Assembly (NCBI GenBank): GCA_003388555.1
Contig: QQVD01000055.1
Location: forward strand, 1-40,337
Source: Acidobacteriota bacterium
GTDB taxonomy: Bacteria > Acidobacteriota > Thermoanaerobaculia > Multivoradales > Multivoraceae
Direction of reading: 5' to 3'
DNA: 40,337 nucleotides
Made by a program: the position numbers and the translations under genes. Below the pieces are notes generated by a model. The model had not been told where the DNA came from. It searched no databases and saw only the letters and a list, made by a program, of their open reading frames with translations. The first letter of the stretch is position 1, and the number at the start of each line of letters is the position of its first letter. Below, piece after piece: positions 24,444-32,378 of the stretch.

Positions 24444-26816
24444 TTGTCCCTGATCGGCACCAAGATCCAGCGCATCACGATCACCGGGGTGCTCGGCGAG
24501 GGCGGCATGGGCGAGGTGTACGTCGGTCACGACGCCAAGCTCGATCGTGAGGTGGCGCTGAAGCGCATCCGCGGCGAGCAGGCGCTCGACCCCGAGTACA
24601 AGGCCCGCTTCCTGCGCGAGGCGCGCATCCTGTCGCAGCTGCGCCATCCCGGGATCTGCAGCATCTACGACTTCATCGAGCACGAGGGCGACGAGTTCCT
24701 GGTGCTCGAGCTGGTCAAGGGCTCGACGCTCACCGACGTGATCGCCAAGGGCGGTCACCTGCGCCAGCGCATGCGCATCGCCGAGAGCATCGTCGAGGTG
24801 CTGCAGGCGGCCCACGCCGAGGGGATCGTGCACCGCGACCTCAAGCCGGACAACGTGATGATCAGCGACGACGGGGTCGTCAAGGTGCTCGACTTCGGGG
24901 TCGCCCGGGTGGTCGACGGCGAGGAGGGCCTTCGTCGCGAGAAGAAGCCGCGGCGCGCGACGCCGGGAACCGACCAGCTGCGCCTCGATCAGGCCAAGAC
25001 CCAGGCCGGCATGGTGGTTGGCACCCTGCGCTACATGAGCCCGGAGCAGGCGCGCGGCGAGGCAGTCACCACCGCCAGCGACATGTACTCCTTCGGGCTG
25101 ATCCTCGAGGAGCTCTTCGCGCCGGCCGCGCCGACGCGGCCCGCCGCCGCGGCCTCGGCGGACGAACCCGACGCCGACTCCGAGGACACCGTTCTGCTGC
25201 AGGACGATCGGGTCCCCGTGGTGCCGGTGCATCGGCGCCCGGAGCCGACCCTGGTGGGCGCTGCACGCGGCGACCGGCCTACCGTCGCGGGCATCGACAA
25301 GGACCTGGCGAGGATCATCGAGCGACTCAAGGCCTTCGCCCCCGCGGCGCGGCCGACGGCGGTGGAGACCGCGGACCGCCTGCGCTGGGTCGCCGAGCGA
25401 CCGAAGCGGCGACTGCGCAACGCGCTGATCGCGGCAGCGGTGCTGGCGGCGGTCGGCAGCGGCGTGCTCTACACCATAGGTCTCGGGCGCGAACGGCGCG
25501 CCGCCATCGACGCCCGCAACCAGGCCGAGGACCTGGTCAGCTTCATGCTCGAGGACCTCTCGGACGGACTCGAGCCGATCGGTCGACTCGAGCTCCTCGA
25601 CCAGGTGGCGGACCAGGCGCTCGCCTACTACGAGGCGGTGCCGGCCGAGGACCTGGTCGGCGACACCCTGTTCCGGCGTGGGCTGGCCTTCTGGCGCGTC
25701 GCCGAGGTGCAGCGCTACCAGAACGATCTGCCGGCGGCGCTGACCGCGATGGAGCGTGCTCTGGCGATCCACCGCGCGCTGGTCGAAGAGGACCCGGAGA
25801 ACCCGAGGTGGCGAGATCAGCTCGCCTCGGACCACCGCAATCTGGCGCGCATCCACCTGCAGCGCGGCGAGATGGACGCGGCGGAGACGGCGCTCGATCG
25901 GGCGATCGAGCTGCATCGGGCGCTGGTCGAGGCGGACTCCGGCGAGGCGGAGTGGCAGCTCGGCCTGGCCAGCGACCACCGGGTGCGAGGCGATCTCTTC
26001 CGCGATCGACGCGACGCCGATGAGGCGCTCGCCGCGTACGGCGAGTCGAAGGCGATCCACGAGCGCCTGGTGACGCTGGCCAGTTCCCGGGGCGCTGCCG
26101 AGGATCCCGAGCTGCTCGGCAGGCTGGCGCAGGATCACGCCGACATCGGCTACATCCACTACGCGACGCGCGAGCTGCCCGCGGCGCTCGAGTCGTTCGA
26201 GCAGGCGCGCGCGCTGACCAGGCGGGCACTGGCCGAGGACCCGACCAACGCCTACAGCCGCAACACCCTGGTCAACGTGGTATCGCTGATCGGCAAGGTC
26301 CACCAGGACCAGGGCGATCTCGACCGGGCCCTGGAGTCCTTCGAGCAGGCGTTGGAGCTGCACACCCGGCTCGCCGGTGAGGATCCCACCGACGTGCGCT
26401 GGCAGGGGGCGATGGCCTGGGACTGGGGCTCCCTCGGCGAGGTGCACGCTCTGCGGGGAGACTCAGCCGCCGCCCGGGCTGCCCGCGCGCAGGCGCAGGG
26501 CATCCTGCGCCAGCTGGTCGAGAACGATCCGACCAACAGCGAGTGGCGCAGCGAGCTCAGCTGGGAGTCGTTCCAGCTCGGGCGCCTGGCTGCCGAGTCC
26601 GGAGATCGCGAGGCGGCGCGGGCGGCCTGGACCGAGGCTGCCGCCGCGGTGGAGCGGATCGGCGTCGAAGCGCGGCCCGACGCGCAGGCGATCCGCGTCA
26701 TGGCGCTCCTCGAGCTCGGCCGCTACGACGAGGCGCGGCCGCTGGTGGAGACTCTGCGGGCCCAGGGTTGGGACGAGCCCGACTTCCTCGAGGCGGTCGA
26801 GCGGGCCGGGCTGTAG
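24444..26816 (+). CDS. Membrane-anchored Ser/Thr protein kinase with C-terminal TPRs
   Basis: 790 residues from TTG 24444 (CGGAG about 9 nt upstream; no ATG or GTG lies before the glycine loop). Kinase domain 10-315: glycine loop LGEGGMGEVY, VALKRI lysine, HRDLKPDN catalytic loop at about 130, DFGVAR at about 149, YMSPEQARGE. The segment between DFG and SPE is long and basic (LRREKKPRRATPGTDQLRL). An acidic, Ala/Pro-rich insertion (about 225-280) lies within the C-lobe. One membrane helix (about 322-345, IAAAVLAAVGSGVLYTIGL) follows, then tetratricopeptide-like repeats to the end (ALTAMERALAIHRALVEEDPENP, AALESFEQARALTRRALAEDPTN). The kinase should be cytoplasmic and the TPR part periplasmic; substrates unknown. 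Kinase-TPR fusions are common in Acidobacteriota and Myxococcota. Confidence 0.92.
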   Translation: MSLIGTKIQRITITGVLGEGGMGEVYVGHDAKLDREVALKRIRGEQALDPEYKARFLREARILSQLRHPGICSIYDFIEHEGDEFLVLELVKGSTLTDVIAKGGHLRQRMRIAESIVEVLQAAHAEGIVHRDLKPDNVMISDDGVVKVLDFGVARVVDGEEGLRREKKPRRATPGTDQLRLDQAKTQAGMVVGTLRYMSPEQARGEAVTTASDMYSFGLILEELFAPAAPTRPAAAASADEPDADSEDTVLLQDDRVPVVPVHRRPEPTLVGAARGDRPTVAGIDKDLARIIERLKAFAPAARPTAVETADRLRWVAERPKRRLRNALIAAAVLAAVGSGVLYTIGLGRERRAAIDARNQAEDLVSFMLEDLSDGLEPIGRLELLDQVADQALAYYEAVPAEDLVGDTLFRRGLAFWRVAEVQRYQNDLPAALTAMERALAIHRALVEEDPENPRWRDQLASDHRNLARIHLQRGEMDAAETALDRAIELHRALVEADSGEAEWQLGLASDHRVRGDLFRDRRDADEALAAYGESKAIHERLVTLASSRGAAEDPELLGRLAQDHADIGYIHYATRELPAALESFEQARALTRRALAEDPTNAYSRNTLVNVVSLIGKVHQDQGDLDRALESFEQALELHTRLAGEDPTDVRWQGAMAWDWGSLGEVHALRGDSAAARAARAQAQGILRQLVENDPTNSEWRSELSWESFQLGRLAAESGDREAARAAWTEAAAAVERIGVEARPDAQAIRVMALLELGRYDEARPLVETLRAQGWDEPDFLEAVERAGL

Positions 26817-26883
26817 GACGGGCGACGTCCTGACGTGGACGACACAGCGGGAGATGGTCCGCCCCCTAAAGGGTTCATTCCGC

Positions 26884-26918
26884 AAAAAAGAAGGGCGGAC
26901 GGCCGACGCCATCCGCCC
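26884..26918 (-). terminator. Intrinsic terminator of the TonB-dependent receptor gene
   Basis: On the minus strand an 11-bp stem (GGGCGGATGGC with GCCGTCCGCCC, one G-T pair) and a GTCG loop are followed by TTCTTTTTT. It lies 27 bp after the receptor stop codon, so it terminates that leftward gene. Read rightwards the hairpin has no U-tract and would serve the kinase gene only weakly. Confidence 0.9.
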
Positions 26919-26944
26919 TCAGAGGGGATCTTCCCTTTCCTACG

Positions 26945-29875
26945 TCAGAACCGGATGCCGAGCGACAGCCGCAGCTCGCGTCCCTGCACGTAGTGGTTCA
27001 CCTGGGTGCCGCGACCGAAGTTCGGGCCCTCGATGAACTGCAGCGGCAGGCCGAGCGAGTCGGTGGGCCCGTTCGTGTCGGCGCTGACGTTGGTGTCCCA
27101 GACGATCAGCTTGTCCTCGTCCAGGACGTTGAACACCTCGACCTTCACCCAGGGCTCGACGCCGCCGAAGACCTCCAGGCCGTAGCGCACCGCGAGATCG
27201 ATGGTGGTGAAGTCCTCGAAGCTCTGTGACCCGCGCTCGCCGAAGAAGACGTTCGCGGTGGTCGGCGGCCCGGCGTAGCCGGGGTCGTTCGCCAGCTGCT
27301 GGGCGGTCACCGGGAAGTTGGTGTCGACCAGGCTGTAGCTGGTGCCGCTGTCGTAGTTCAGCAGACCCCCGAACGTCAGGTTGCCGAGCTCACCGAGAGG
27401 CAGCACGTAGCTGGTCCAGGCGCGCAGCTTGTGACGCTGGAAGCCGGGCAGACGGCCGAACGGGAAGTTGCGCTGCGGATCCAGGATCTCCGGGTAGGTG
27501 CCGATCGACGACTGGATCGCCGGCTGGTTCGTCGCCTCGCCGACGTAGTTGCCCTCGTTCTCGAGCTGGTGGGTGTAGTTGCCCGCCAGGTCCCAGCGGT
27601 CGCTCAAGCGGTAGCTGGCGCTCAACTGCAGCGCACGGTAGGTGCGGTCCGCGAGGTCGGTGTTGCGCAGCTCCTGGTTGTCGACCTGGAGGGTGATCGG
27701 GTCCGTGATCGTGGTGCGGCCGAGATCGAAGGTGATGAAGTTCTCGATCAGATCGTCGGTGTCGCGATCGACGTAGTTGATCTCGGCGAAGCCGCGGTTG
27801 CCGAGGCGAGCGCCGAAGCCGAGCGTGATCTCCTGGGTCACCGGCGACTTGAGATCGCCGTCGAAGAAGACGTTCGCCGACGGGAAGCGCGCGAACACCG
27901 GCACGTAGTTCGCCAGATCGAAGCCGGGATCGAAATCCCTGCCCGAGCCCGGAGGACCGACGTACAGGTACTGGATCAACGACGGGTTGCCGACGTTGCT
28001 GTTCGACGAGACGATGTTCGGGTTGTAGCCGCCCGAGTACTCCGCGTAGCCGGCGTCGAAGACGTAGCGGCCGTCGGCGAACAGGTCGTAGGTGGCGCCG
28101 AGTCTCGGTACGACACGATCCGTGTCGACCGCGACGATGTCGCCGGTTGCTTCCGAATCGACGGTCTCGTAGCGCACTCCGAGATTGAACGCCCAATGCT
28201 CGTTGAGCTGCCAGCGGTCGTTGACGAATGCCGTCACGGTGCGGGTCTCGAGACGGGAGCCCCGCGCCGGGAGCCACTGGTTGAGGAAGCCGAGCTCGAA
28301 GACGGGCACCAGCCGACCCTGTGCGTCGAACACCGGGGCGCCCTGCGCGTCGATCTCGTAGTCGAAGAGGAACACCAGCCCGGTTGGCGACTGGCTGTTG
28401 CCGCCGACGTTGATGTTGGTGAAGTCCTCGACTCCGAACTTGAGGTCGTGACTACCGAAAGTGTCGCTCGAGTGGAAGAGCGAGTAGCTCGCGGCGAGCT
28501 GCTCGTTGTCCCGGTTCTCCGGATCGTTGGCGTCGAAGTAGGTGCCGTTGTAGTGCTGGGTCGCCACCGGCCGCACGAAACCGAAGCTGAGGAAGGGGGA
28601 GTCTCGGATGTCGGTGGAAGCCCCGCCACGTGTCGTGCGCTGCTCCTTCTCCGAGTAGTGGGCCTCGATGAGACCGTTGCGACCGATGGTGCCGTGGTAG
28701 CGCAGCACCGCGAGATCGTTGGGGCTCGTCTGGGTGAAGACCGTCTCCGGATCGATGGTGAAGGCGAAGTTCTTGCGCAGCACCTCCGAGTCGTTCTCCA
28801 TGTAGGCGAGGCTGATGCTGTGCCCGGTCGCCGGGGTCGCGGTCAGCTTGCCTTCGAAGCGATCGTTCTCGGTCACCTGATCGAAGCCGATCCCGGTGAT
28901 GTCGAAGTTGTCCTCGTCGGCGGTCTCGCGCAGGCGGGCGGCGGCGAAGAACCAGAGCCGGTCCCGCACGATGCGGCCGCCCAGGGTGCCCTGCCAGATG
29001 TCGTTGGTCTTGTCCGTTCGCTCGATCTCGTTCTCGACCTCGAACGGGTTGCGCTCCTGCCAGTCGTTGTTCGTCAGATCGACCCTCAGGCTGCCTGCGA
29101 ACTCGTTGCCACCACTCTTGGTGATGACGTTGACGACGCCGCCACTGAAGCGACCGTACTCGGCCGAGATGCCGGAGGTCAGGACCTGCGTCTCGAGGAT
29201 GGCGTCCTCGATGAAGAGGTTGTCGAACGAGCCGAAGATGTTGTCGTTGATCTCCACTCCCTCCATCAACCAGACGTTGTCGTAGGCGAAGCTGCCGTTG
29301 ACGGTGATCTGGTTGGTGTTCGGGGTGTTCAACGTCAGGCCCGGCGCCAGGTCGGCGATCGAATCGAGGTCGCGGGTCACCGCCTGTTCGTCGACGTCTT
29401 CCTGGGTGATGTTGTAGGTGATCTCCGAGGTGTCGAGAGGCGAAGCCGCAGCCTGCACCACGATCGTCTCCGAGACGGAGAGGCCCAGCGTCGCGTCGAG
29501 GTCGGTGAAGGCGCCGACGGCGACCTGAACCGTTCTCTCGAGTGCGTCCATGCCTTCGAGCTCGAAGCGCACGGTGTACAGCCCCGGCGGCAGGGCGCGC
29601 AGGATGTAGTCACCCGCAGAAGTGCTGAAGGCGGTGCGGGCGCCCTGCAGCGCAGCGGACTCGGCCGTGATCGACACGCCCGGCAGGGGTGCGCCGTTCT
29701 CGTCCTGGACCACGCCGCGGAGCTGGCCCGTCTGTACGCCCTGTGCGCCGACGGCCGCGGTGATGGTCAGTAGGGCGAGTGTAGACAGCGCCAGATGCGC
29801 CGCCAGCCCGAGCGGCTGGCGCCAGGCCGGGCGCTCGCCGTGAATGCGGTCTCGATTCCACGAGAGTCGTTTCAT
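26945..29875 (-). CDS. TonB-dependent outer-membrane receptor with N-terminal carboxypeptidase-regulatory-like domain
   Basis: 976 residues from ATG 29875, chosen for GGAGA upstream and the signal peptide that follows (LGLAAHLALSTLALLTITAAVGA-QG); the frame is open 29 codons further up. Residues about 45-125 are a CarboxypepD_reg-like beta-sandwich (GQLRGVVQDENGAPLPGVSITA, YTVRFELEGMDALERTVQV). Then come a plug domain (DSIADLAPGLTLNTPN, NVWLMEGVEINDNIFGS, ISAEYGRFSGGVVNVITKSGGNEFAG) and a 22-strand-type barrel ending LRLSLGIRF with the C-terminal Phe typical of outer-membrane proteins. This architecture is the Acidobacteriota/Bacteroidota 'Oar-like' type. The substrate is unknown; nothing nearby indicates glycan or siderophore use. 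A LytTR regulator gene lies 290 bp upstream in the same direction. Confidence 0.9.
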   Translation of the reverse strand: MKRLSWNRDRIHGERPAWRQPLGLAAHLALSTLALLTITAAVGAQGVQTGQLRGVVQDENGAPLPGVSITAESAALQGARTAFSTSAGDYILRALPPGLYTVRFELEGMDALERTVQVAVGAFTDLDATLGLSVSETIVVQAAASPLDTSEITYNITQEDVDEQAVTRDLDSIADLAPGLTLNTPNTNQITVNGSFAYDNVWLMEGVEINDNIFGSFDNLFIEDAILETQVLTSGISAEYGRFSGGVVNVITKSGGNEFAGSLRVDLTNNDWQERNPFEVENEIERTDKTNDIWQGTLGGRIVRDRLWFFAAARLRETADEDNFDITGIGFDQVTENDRFEGKLTATPATGHSISLAYMENDSEVLRKNFAFTIDPETVFTQTSPNDLAVLRYHGTIGRNGLIEAHYSEKEQRTTRGGASTDIRDSPFLSFGFVRPVATQHYNGTYFDANDPENRDNEQLAASYSLFHSSDTFGSHDLKFGVEDFTNINVGGNSQSPTGLVFLFDYEIDAQGAPVFDAQGRLVPVFELGFLNQWLPARGSRLETRTVTAFVNDRWQLNEHWAFNLGVRYETVDSEATGDIVAVDTDRVVPRLGATYDLFADGRYVFDAGYAEYSGGYNPNIVSSNSNVGNPSLIQYLYVGPPGSGRDFDPGFDLANYVPVFARFPSANVFFDGDLKSPVTQEITLGFGARLGNRGFAEINYVDRDTDDLIENFITFDLGRTTITDPITLQVDNQELRNTDLADRTYRALQLSASYRLSDRWDLAGNYTHQLENEGNYVGEATNQPAIQSSIGTYPEILDPQRNFPFGRLPGFQRHKLRAWTSYVLPLGELGNLTFGGLLNYDSGTSYSLVDTNFPVTAQQLANDPGYAGPPTTANVFFGERGSQSFEDFTTIDLAVRYGLEVFGGVEPWVKVEVFNVLDEDKLIVWDTNVSADTNGPTDSLGLPLQFIEGPNFGRGTQVNHYVQGRELRLSLGIRF

Positions 29876-30094
29876 CGCTTTCTCCTTCGCTCGATTCCAG
29901 ATGGATGTCTGGTCGTCCGATCGATGGCATGGCGGCCAACGATCAGGCGATCGGAGGAGCAAGCGGACTGCCCGGTCGTGGGCAGCAGGGAGGAAGCGCC
30001 GCGTCGATGTGACGGGACGCTCGCAACGAGCCGCCGGGAGTCGGTGGAAAGATCAGCGCCGTTGCTTTACAGAAAGGTTCAGCGAACGCACCTG

Positions 30095-30148
30095 TCTCCA
30101 ACCCTCCGATCTCCTTCGGAAGGTTGGAGATCCGGTTCAGAAAACCGG
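30095..30148 (-). terminator. Two hairpins after the LytTR gene, terminator or leader structure
   Basis: 30095-30130 forms a 15-bp stem with one mismatch and a 6-base loop (TCTCCAACC pairs with GGTTGGAGA, inner TCCGA with TCGGA). 30132-30148 forms a second hairpin (CCGGTT with AACCGG). They lie 17-70 bp past the LytTR stop and about 220 bp upstream of the receptor start. No U-run follows on the minus strand, so they may be a weak or Rho-assisted terminator, an mRNA stabiliser, or part of the receptor's leader. Confidence 0.5.
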
Positions 30149-30164
30149 ATGCCGGCGCGCCGTC

Positions 30165-30668
30165 TCAGTCGCCGAGGAACTCCTCGAGCTGATCCCGGTA
30201 GGTGCGGCTCCAGCGCTTCACGACGCCGCTCTTCAGAGTGACTTCGTGATCTCCGGACGACGTCGCCCGGATCTCGGCCACCTCGCTGCAGCGCACGATG
30301 GTCGAGCGGTGGATGCGAACGAAACCACGCTCTGACAGACGCTTCTCCAGCGCCTTCATGGTGGCGCGCAGGAGGTGGCTCTCGCCGTCGAGGTGCAGGC
30401 GGGCGTAGTTGCCCTCGGCCTCGACGAAGATCACGTCGCGCACCGGAACCAGGACCATGCGACGACCGAGGCGGATCACGAAGCGGTCCTCTCCCGCGGT
30501 CGCGCGCCCGTTCGAGGTGGCGGCGCCGTTCGTCGGCGCGTTGGAGGTGGCGAGCTCCTCGCTGCGGTTGCCAGCGCCCGGCTGCATCCGTCGTGGCCTG
30601 TCGGTGGTCTCCCGTCGCCAGGCGGAAGGCAGGTGGCCGTAGAGCTGAGGATCGAGTGTCATCGACAT
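30165..30668 (-). CDS. Stand-alone LytTR-family DNA-binding regulator
   Basis: 167 residues from ATG 30668. A second ATG at 30662 is better spaced from the upstream GGAG, so the true start may be two codons later. Residues 1-60 are polar and probably disordered (RRETTDRPRR, TSNAPTNGAATSNG). Residues 62-165 are a LytTR domain: DRFVIRLGRRMVLVPVRDVIFVEAEGNYARLHLDGESHLLRATMKALEKRL, then FVRIHRSTIVRCSEVAEI and the typical GDHEVTLKSG end strand. There is no receiver or membrane segment, so it is not a standard response regulator. The domain usually binds direct-repeat promoter sites as a dimer. Its position next to the receptor gene suggests, but does not show, that it regulates it. Confidence 0.85.
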   Translation of the reverse strand: MSMTLDPQLYGHLPSAWRRETTDRPRRMQPGAGNRSEELATSNAPTNGAATSNGRATAGEDRFVIRLGRRMVLVPVRDVIFVEAEGNYARLHLDGESHLLRATMKALEKRLSERGFVRIHRSTIVRCSEVAEIRATSSGDHEVTLKSGVVKRWSRTYRDQLEEFLGD

Positions 30669-31037
30669 CTCCGAGTGGGAGGAATCCCCGAGCGGATCCC
30701 TCGCTTCCCCGATGTCTACGCAACCGCCGTGCCGGGGATGCATGCAAGTGCAGTCATGGGACGAGTTGCGCCGCGGTGGGGATGAGTCGCGAAGATCCCT
30801 TCGCTGCTGCCTCCAACGCCTGCGCGCCTCATCGGTTCCCGGAGCTCCGGGGCGTGATCCTGTCGCGCCGGTCTGGCAGCGGATCCACGGCCGAGACACG
30901 CACGGGGGCGCGGGGCGCGAGGTCTCGAGAGGGCCTCTCGGGTTTCGGCGGCGGCGCCCGGCAGCGGGCGGAGGGCCTGCTTGCGGGTCGTCCCGGAGCG
31001 CCGGTGCGGTCCTTCGTCGGCATCTCGCGGCTGTGGG
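30669..31037. other. Divergent intergenic region without a gene
   Basis: 369 bp between the leftward LytTR start and the rightward fxsA start. Frames are Arg/Ser/Gly-rich with no RBS. No repeat or hairpin of note, and promoters cannot be placed reliably. Confidence 0.5.
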
Positions 31038-31517
31038 ATGATGGCGCGAATGGCCTGGCTGCTTCTCCTCTTCGTCGCGCTGCCGCTCGTCGAGCTGGCG
31101 CTGCTCCTCCAGATCGGCAAGGTGGTCGGAGCGCTGCCGACGGTGGCACTGGTGGTCTTCACCGGAGCCCTCGGCGCCTTCCTGGCTCGGCGCCAGGGGC
31201 TCGGGGTGCTGCGGCAGATCCGGGAGCAGACCGCTGAGGGCAGGGTCCCGGCGAGCCCGATCGTCGACGGAGTGCTCATCCTGATCGCCGCCGCGGTCCT
31301 GGTGACGCCCGGCGTGATCACCGATCTGTTCGGCTTCTTCTGCCTGGTGCCGGCGGGTCGACGCCTGGTGAAGCGACTGGTGGCGGAGCGCTTCCGCAGA
31401 GCGATGCAGAGCGGCCGGGTGATCGTGGTCACTCCGTCCGAGGATCCGGTCGGCCACGGCCGCGGTGAGCGCAACGTGACGCCTGGGGGACCGGTGCGTC
31501 CACCCGACCAGCGTTAG
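31038..31517 (+). CDS. fxsA: FxsA-family inner-membrane protein
   Basis: 159 residues if begun at ATG 31038; in-frame ATGs at 31041 and 31050 are equally possible, the last giving the usual FxsA start (MAWLLLLFVALPLVELALLL). There is no strong Shine-Dalgarno sequence to decide. The family pattern is complete: first helix, QIGKVVGALPTVALVVFTGALGAFLARRQGL, then LRQIREQTAEGRVPASPIVDGVLILIAAAVLVTPGVITDLFGFF and a basic cytoplasmic tail (RLVKRLVAERFRRAM). In E. coli, FxsA overproduction relieves exclusion of phage T7 by the F plasmid; its normal role is unknown. The following membrane-protein gene starts 110 bp on. Confidence 0.88.
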   Translation: MMARMAWLLLLFVALPLVELALLLQIGKVVGALPTVALVVFTGALGAFLARRQGLGVLRQIREQTAEGRVPASPIVDGVLILIAAAVLVTPGVITDLFGFFCLVPAGRRLVKRLVAERFRRAMQSGRVIVVTPSEDPVGHGRGERNVTPGGPVRPPDQR

Positions 31518-31626
31518 GATCGAAGAGTTCACCTTCGCCATCCGACGCGACGTCCCGGCCCGAGATCATCCGCCGCATCGACGTCGCCGGTCTCTCTTCG
31601 CCGGCGGTCCGGAGGACGCAGTCGTC

Positions 31627-32313
31627 GTGCTGCACCGCATCACCTACCTGCTCTCGTCGCTGCCGCTGTTCTGGATCTCGTGGCGGTTGTTCGAGCTCTG
31701 GATCCGTCCCGAGGCAGTGCCCGACGCGGAGAGCTGGATCCGCTTCGGGGTCGCTCTGCTGCTGCTCGAGTTCGTGCTGCTGCACTCCGGGGTCTTCGTG
31801 GTCTTCGGCTTTGCGGCCGCCTCGACGCTGCTGCAGAAGATCGGCGTCGGCGTCGGGCTCACCCTCTTCTACGGTCTCTTCGTCATCGGCTTCGCGCTGG
31901 GGACGGAGAGTCGGGCAGTGCTCGAGATCTACGGCCTCGTGATGGTCGGCCGCTTCGCCACCCTGGTGGTCGATCGCGAGAAGGGAACCGCTGCGATCCT
32001 CGGGCGCTCGGTGCTCGGAGTGCTCTTCTACATCCCGCTGATGTTCCTGACGGTGCTCTTTCCGATCCCCAGGCTCGGCATCGTCGGCGACTTCGCGAAC
32101 GCGGCACGCACGAGTGGTGCGAGCGGGGTCTGGGTCGACGACCCGCACCGGCCGATCGCGGCCGGCGCGCTCTACTTCCTGGCCATGGCCCTGTGCGAGG
32201 CCGCCGCGGCCTTCGCCAAGCAGGGTCAGTCGACCGGATCGACCGGATCGACCGGATCGGCAGGATCGACCGGGTCGACAGGACCGACGGGCGTGACCGC
32301 GATGTCCGATTGA
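31627..32313 (+). CDS. Polytopic membrane protein with an STG-repeat tail
   Basis: 228 residues from GTG 31627 (GGAGGA about 10 nt upstream). Five or six membrane segments cover residues 4-200: ITYLLSSLPLFWISWRLFEL, IRFGVALLLLEFVLLHSGVFVVFGFAAAS, IGVGVGLTLFYGLFVIGFALG, ILGRSVLGVLFYIPLMFLTVLFPI, AAGALYFLAMALCEAAAAFA. The last 25 residues are an STGSTGSTGSAGSTGST run encoded by tandem 9-bp repeats, probably a flexible cytoplasmic or periplasmic tail. No family recognised. It may be co-transcribed with the downstream lipoprotein gene (65-bp gap). Confidence 0.75.
   Translation: MLHRITYLLSSLPLFWISWRLFELWIRPEAVPDAESWIRFGVALLLLEFVLLHSGVFVVFGFAAASTLLQKIGVGVGLTLFYGLFVIGFALGTESRAVLEIYGLVMVGRFATLVVDREKGTAAILGRSVLGVLFYIPLMFLTVLFPIPRLGIVGDFANAARTSGASGVWVDDPHRPIAAGALYFLAMALCEAAAAFAKQGQSTGSTGSTGSAGSTGSTGPTGVTAMSD
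32230..32292 (+). repeat. Tandem 9-bp repeat (TCGACCGGA) within a coding region
   Basis: Three exact copies of TCGACCGGA (32230-32256) are followed by four diverged copies to 32292, all in frame and encoding Ser-Thr-Gly triplets. The 9-bp period keeps the frame whatever the copy number, so the tail can vary in length by slippage. Confidence 0.85.
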
Positions 32314-32378
32314 GGCCTGGACCGCGCCTGTCCGATCGCTTCGCCCACGACACTCAGACCACTCCGAGGAGCCACCGC

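Noticed and set aside
23517-26447. 976-codon frame opposite the kinase gene
   Set aside because: Antisense shadow; crosses the secreted-protein gene in another frame and shows no domain.
27431-29773. 780-codon frame opposite the TonB receptor
   Set aside because: Antisense shadow rich in Val/Glu/Asp/Arg with no motif; the receptor frame is unambiguous.
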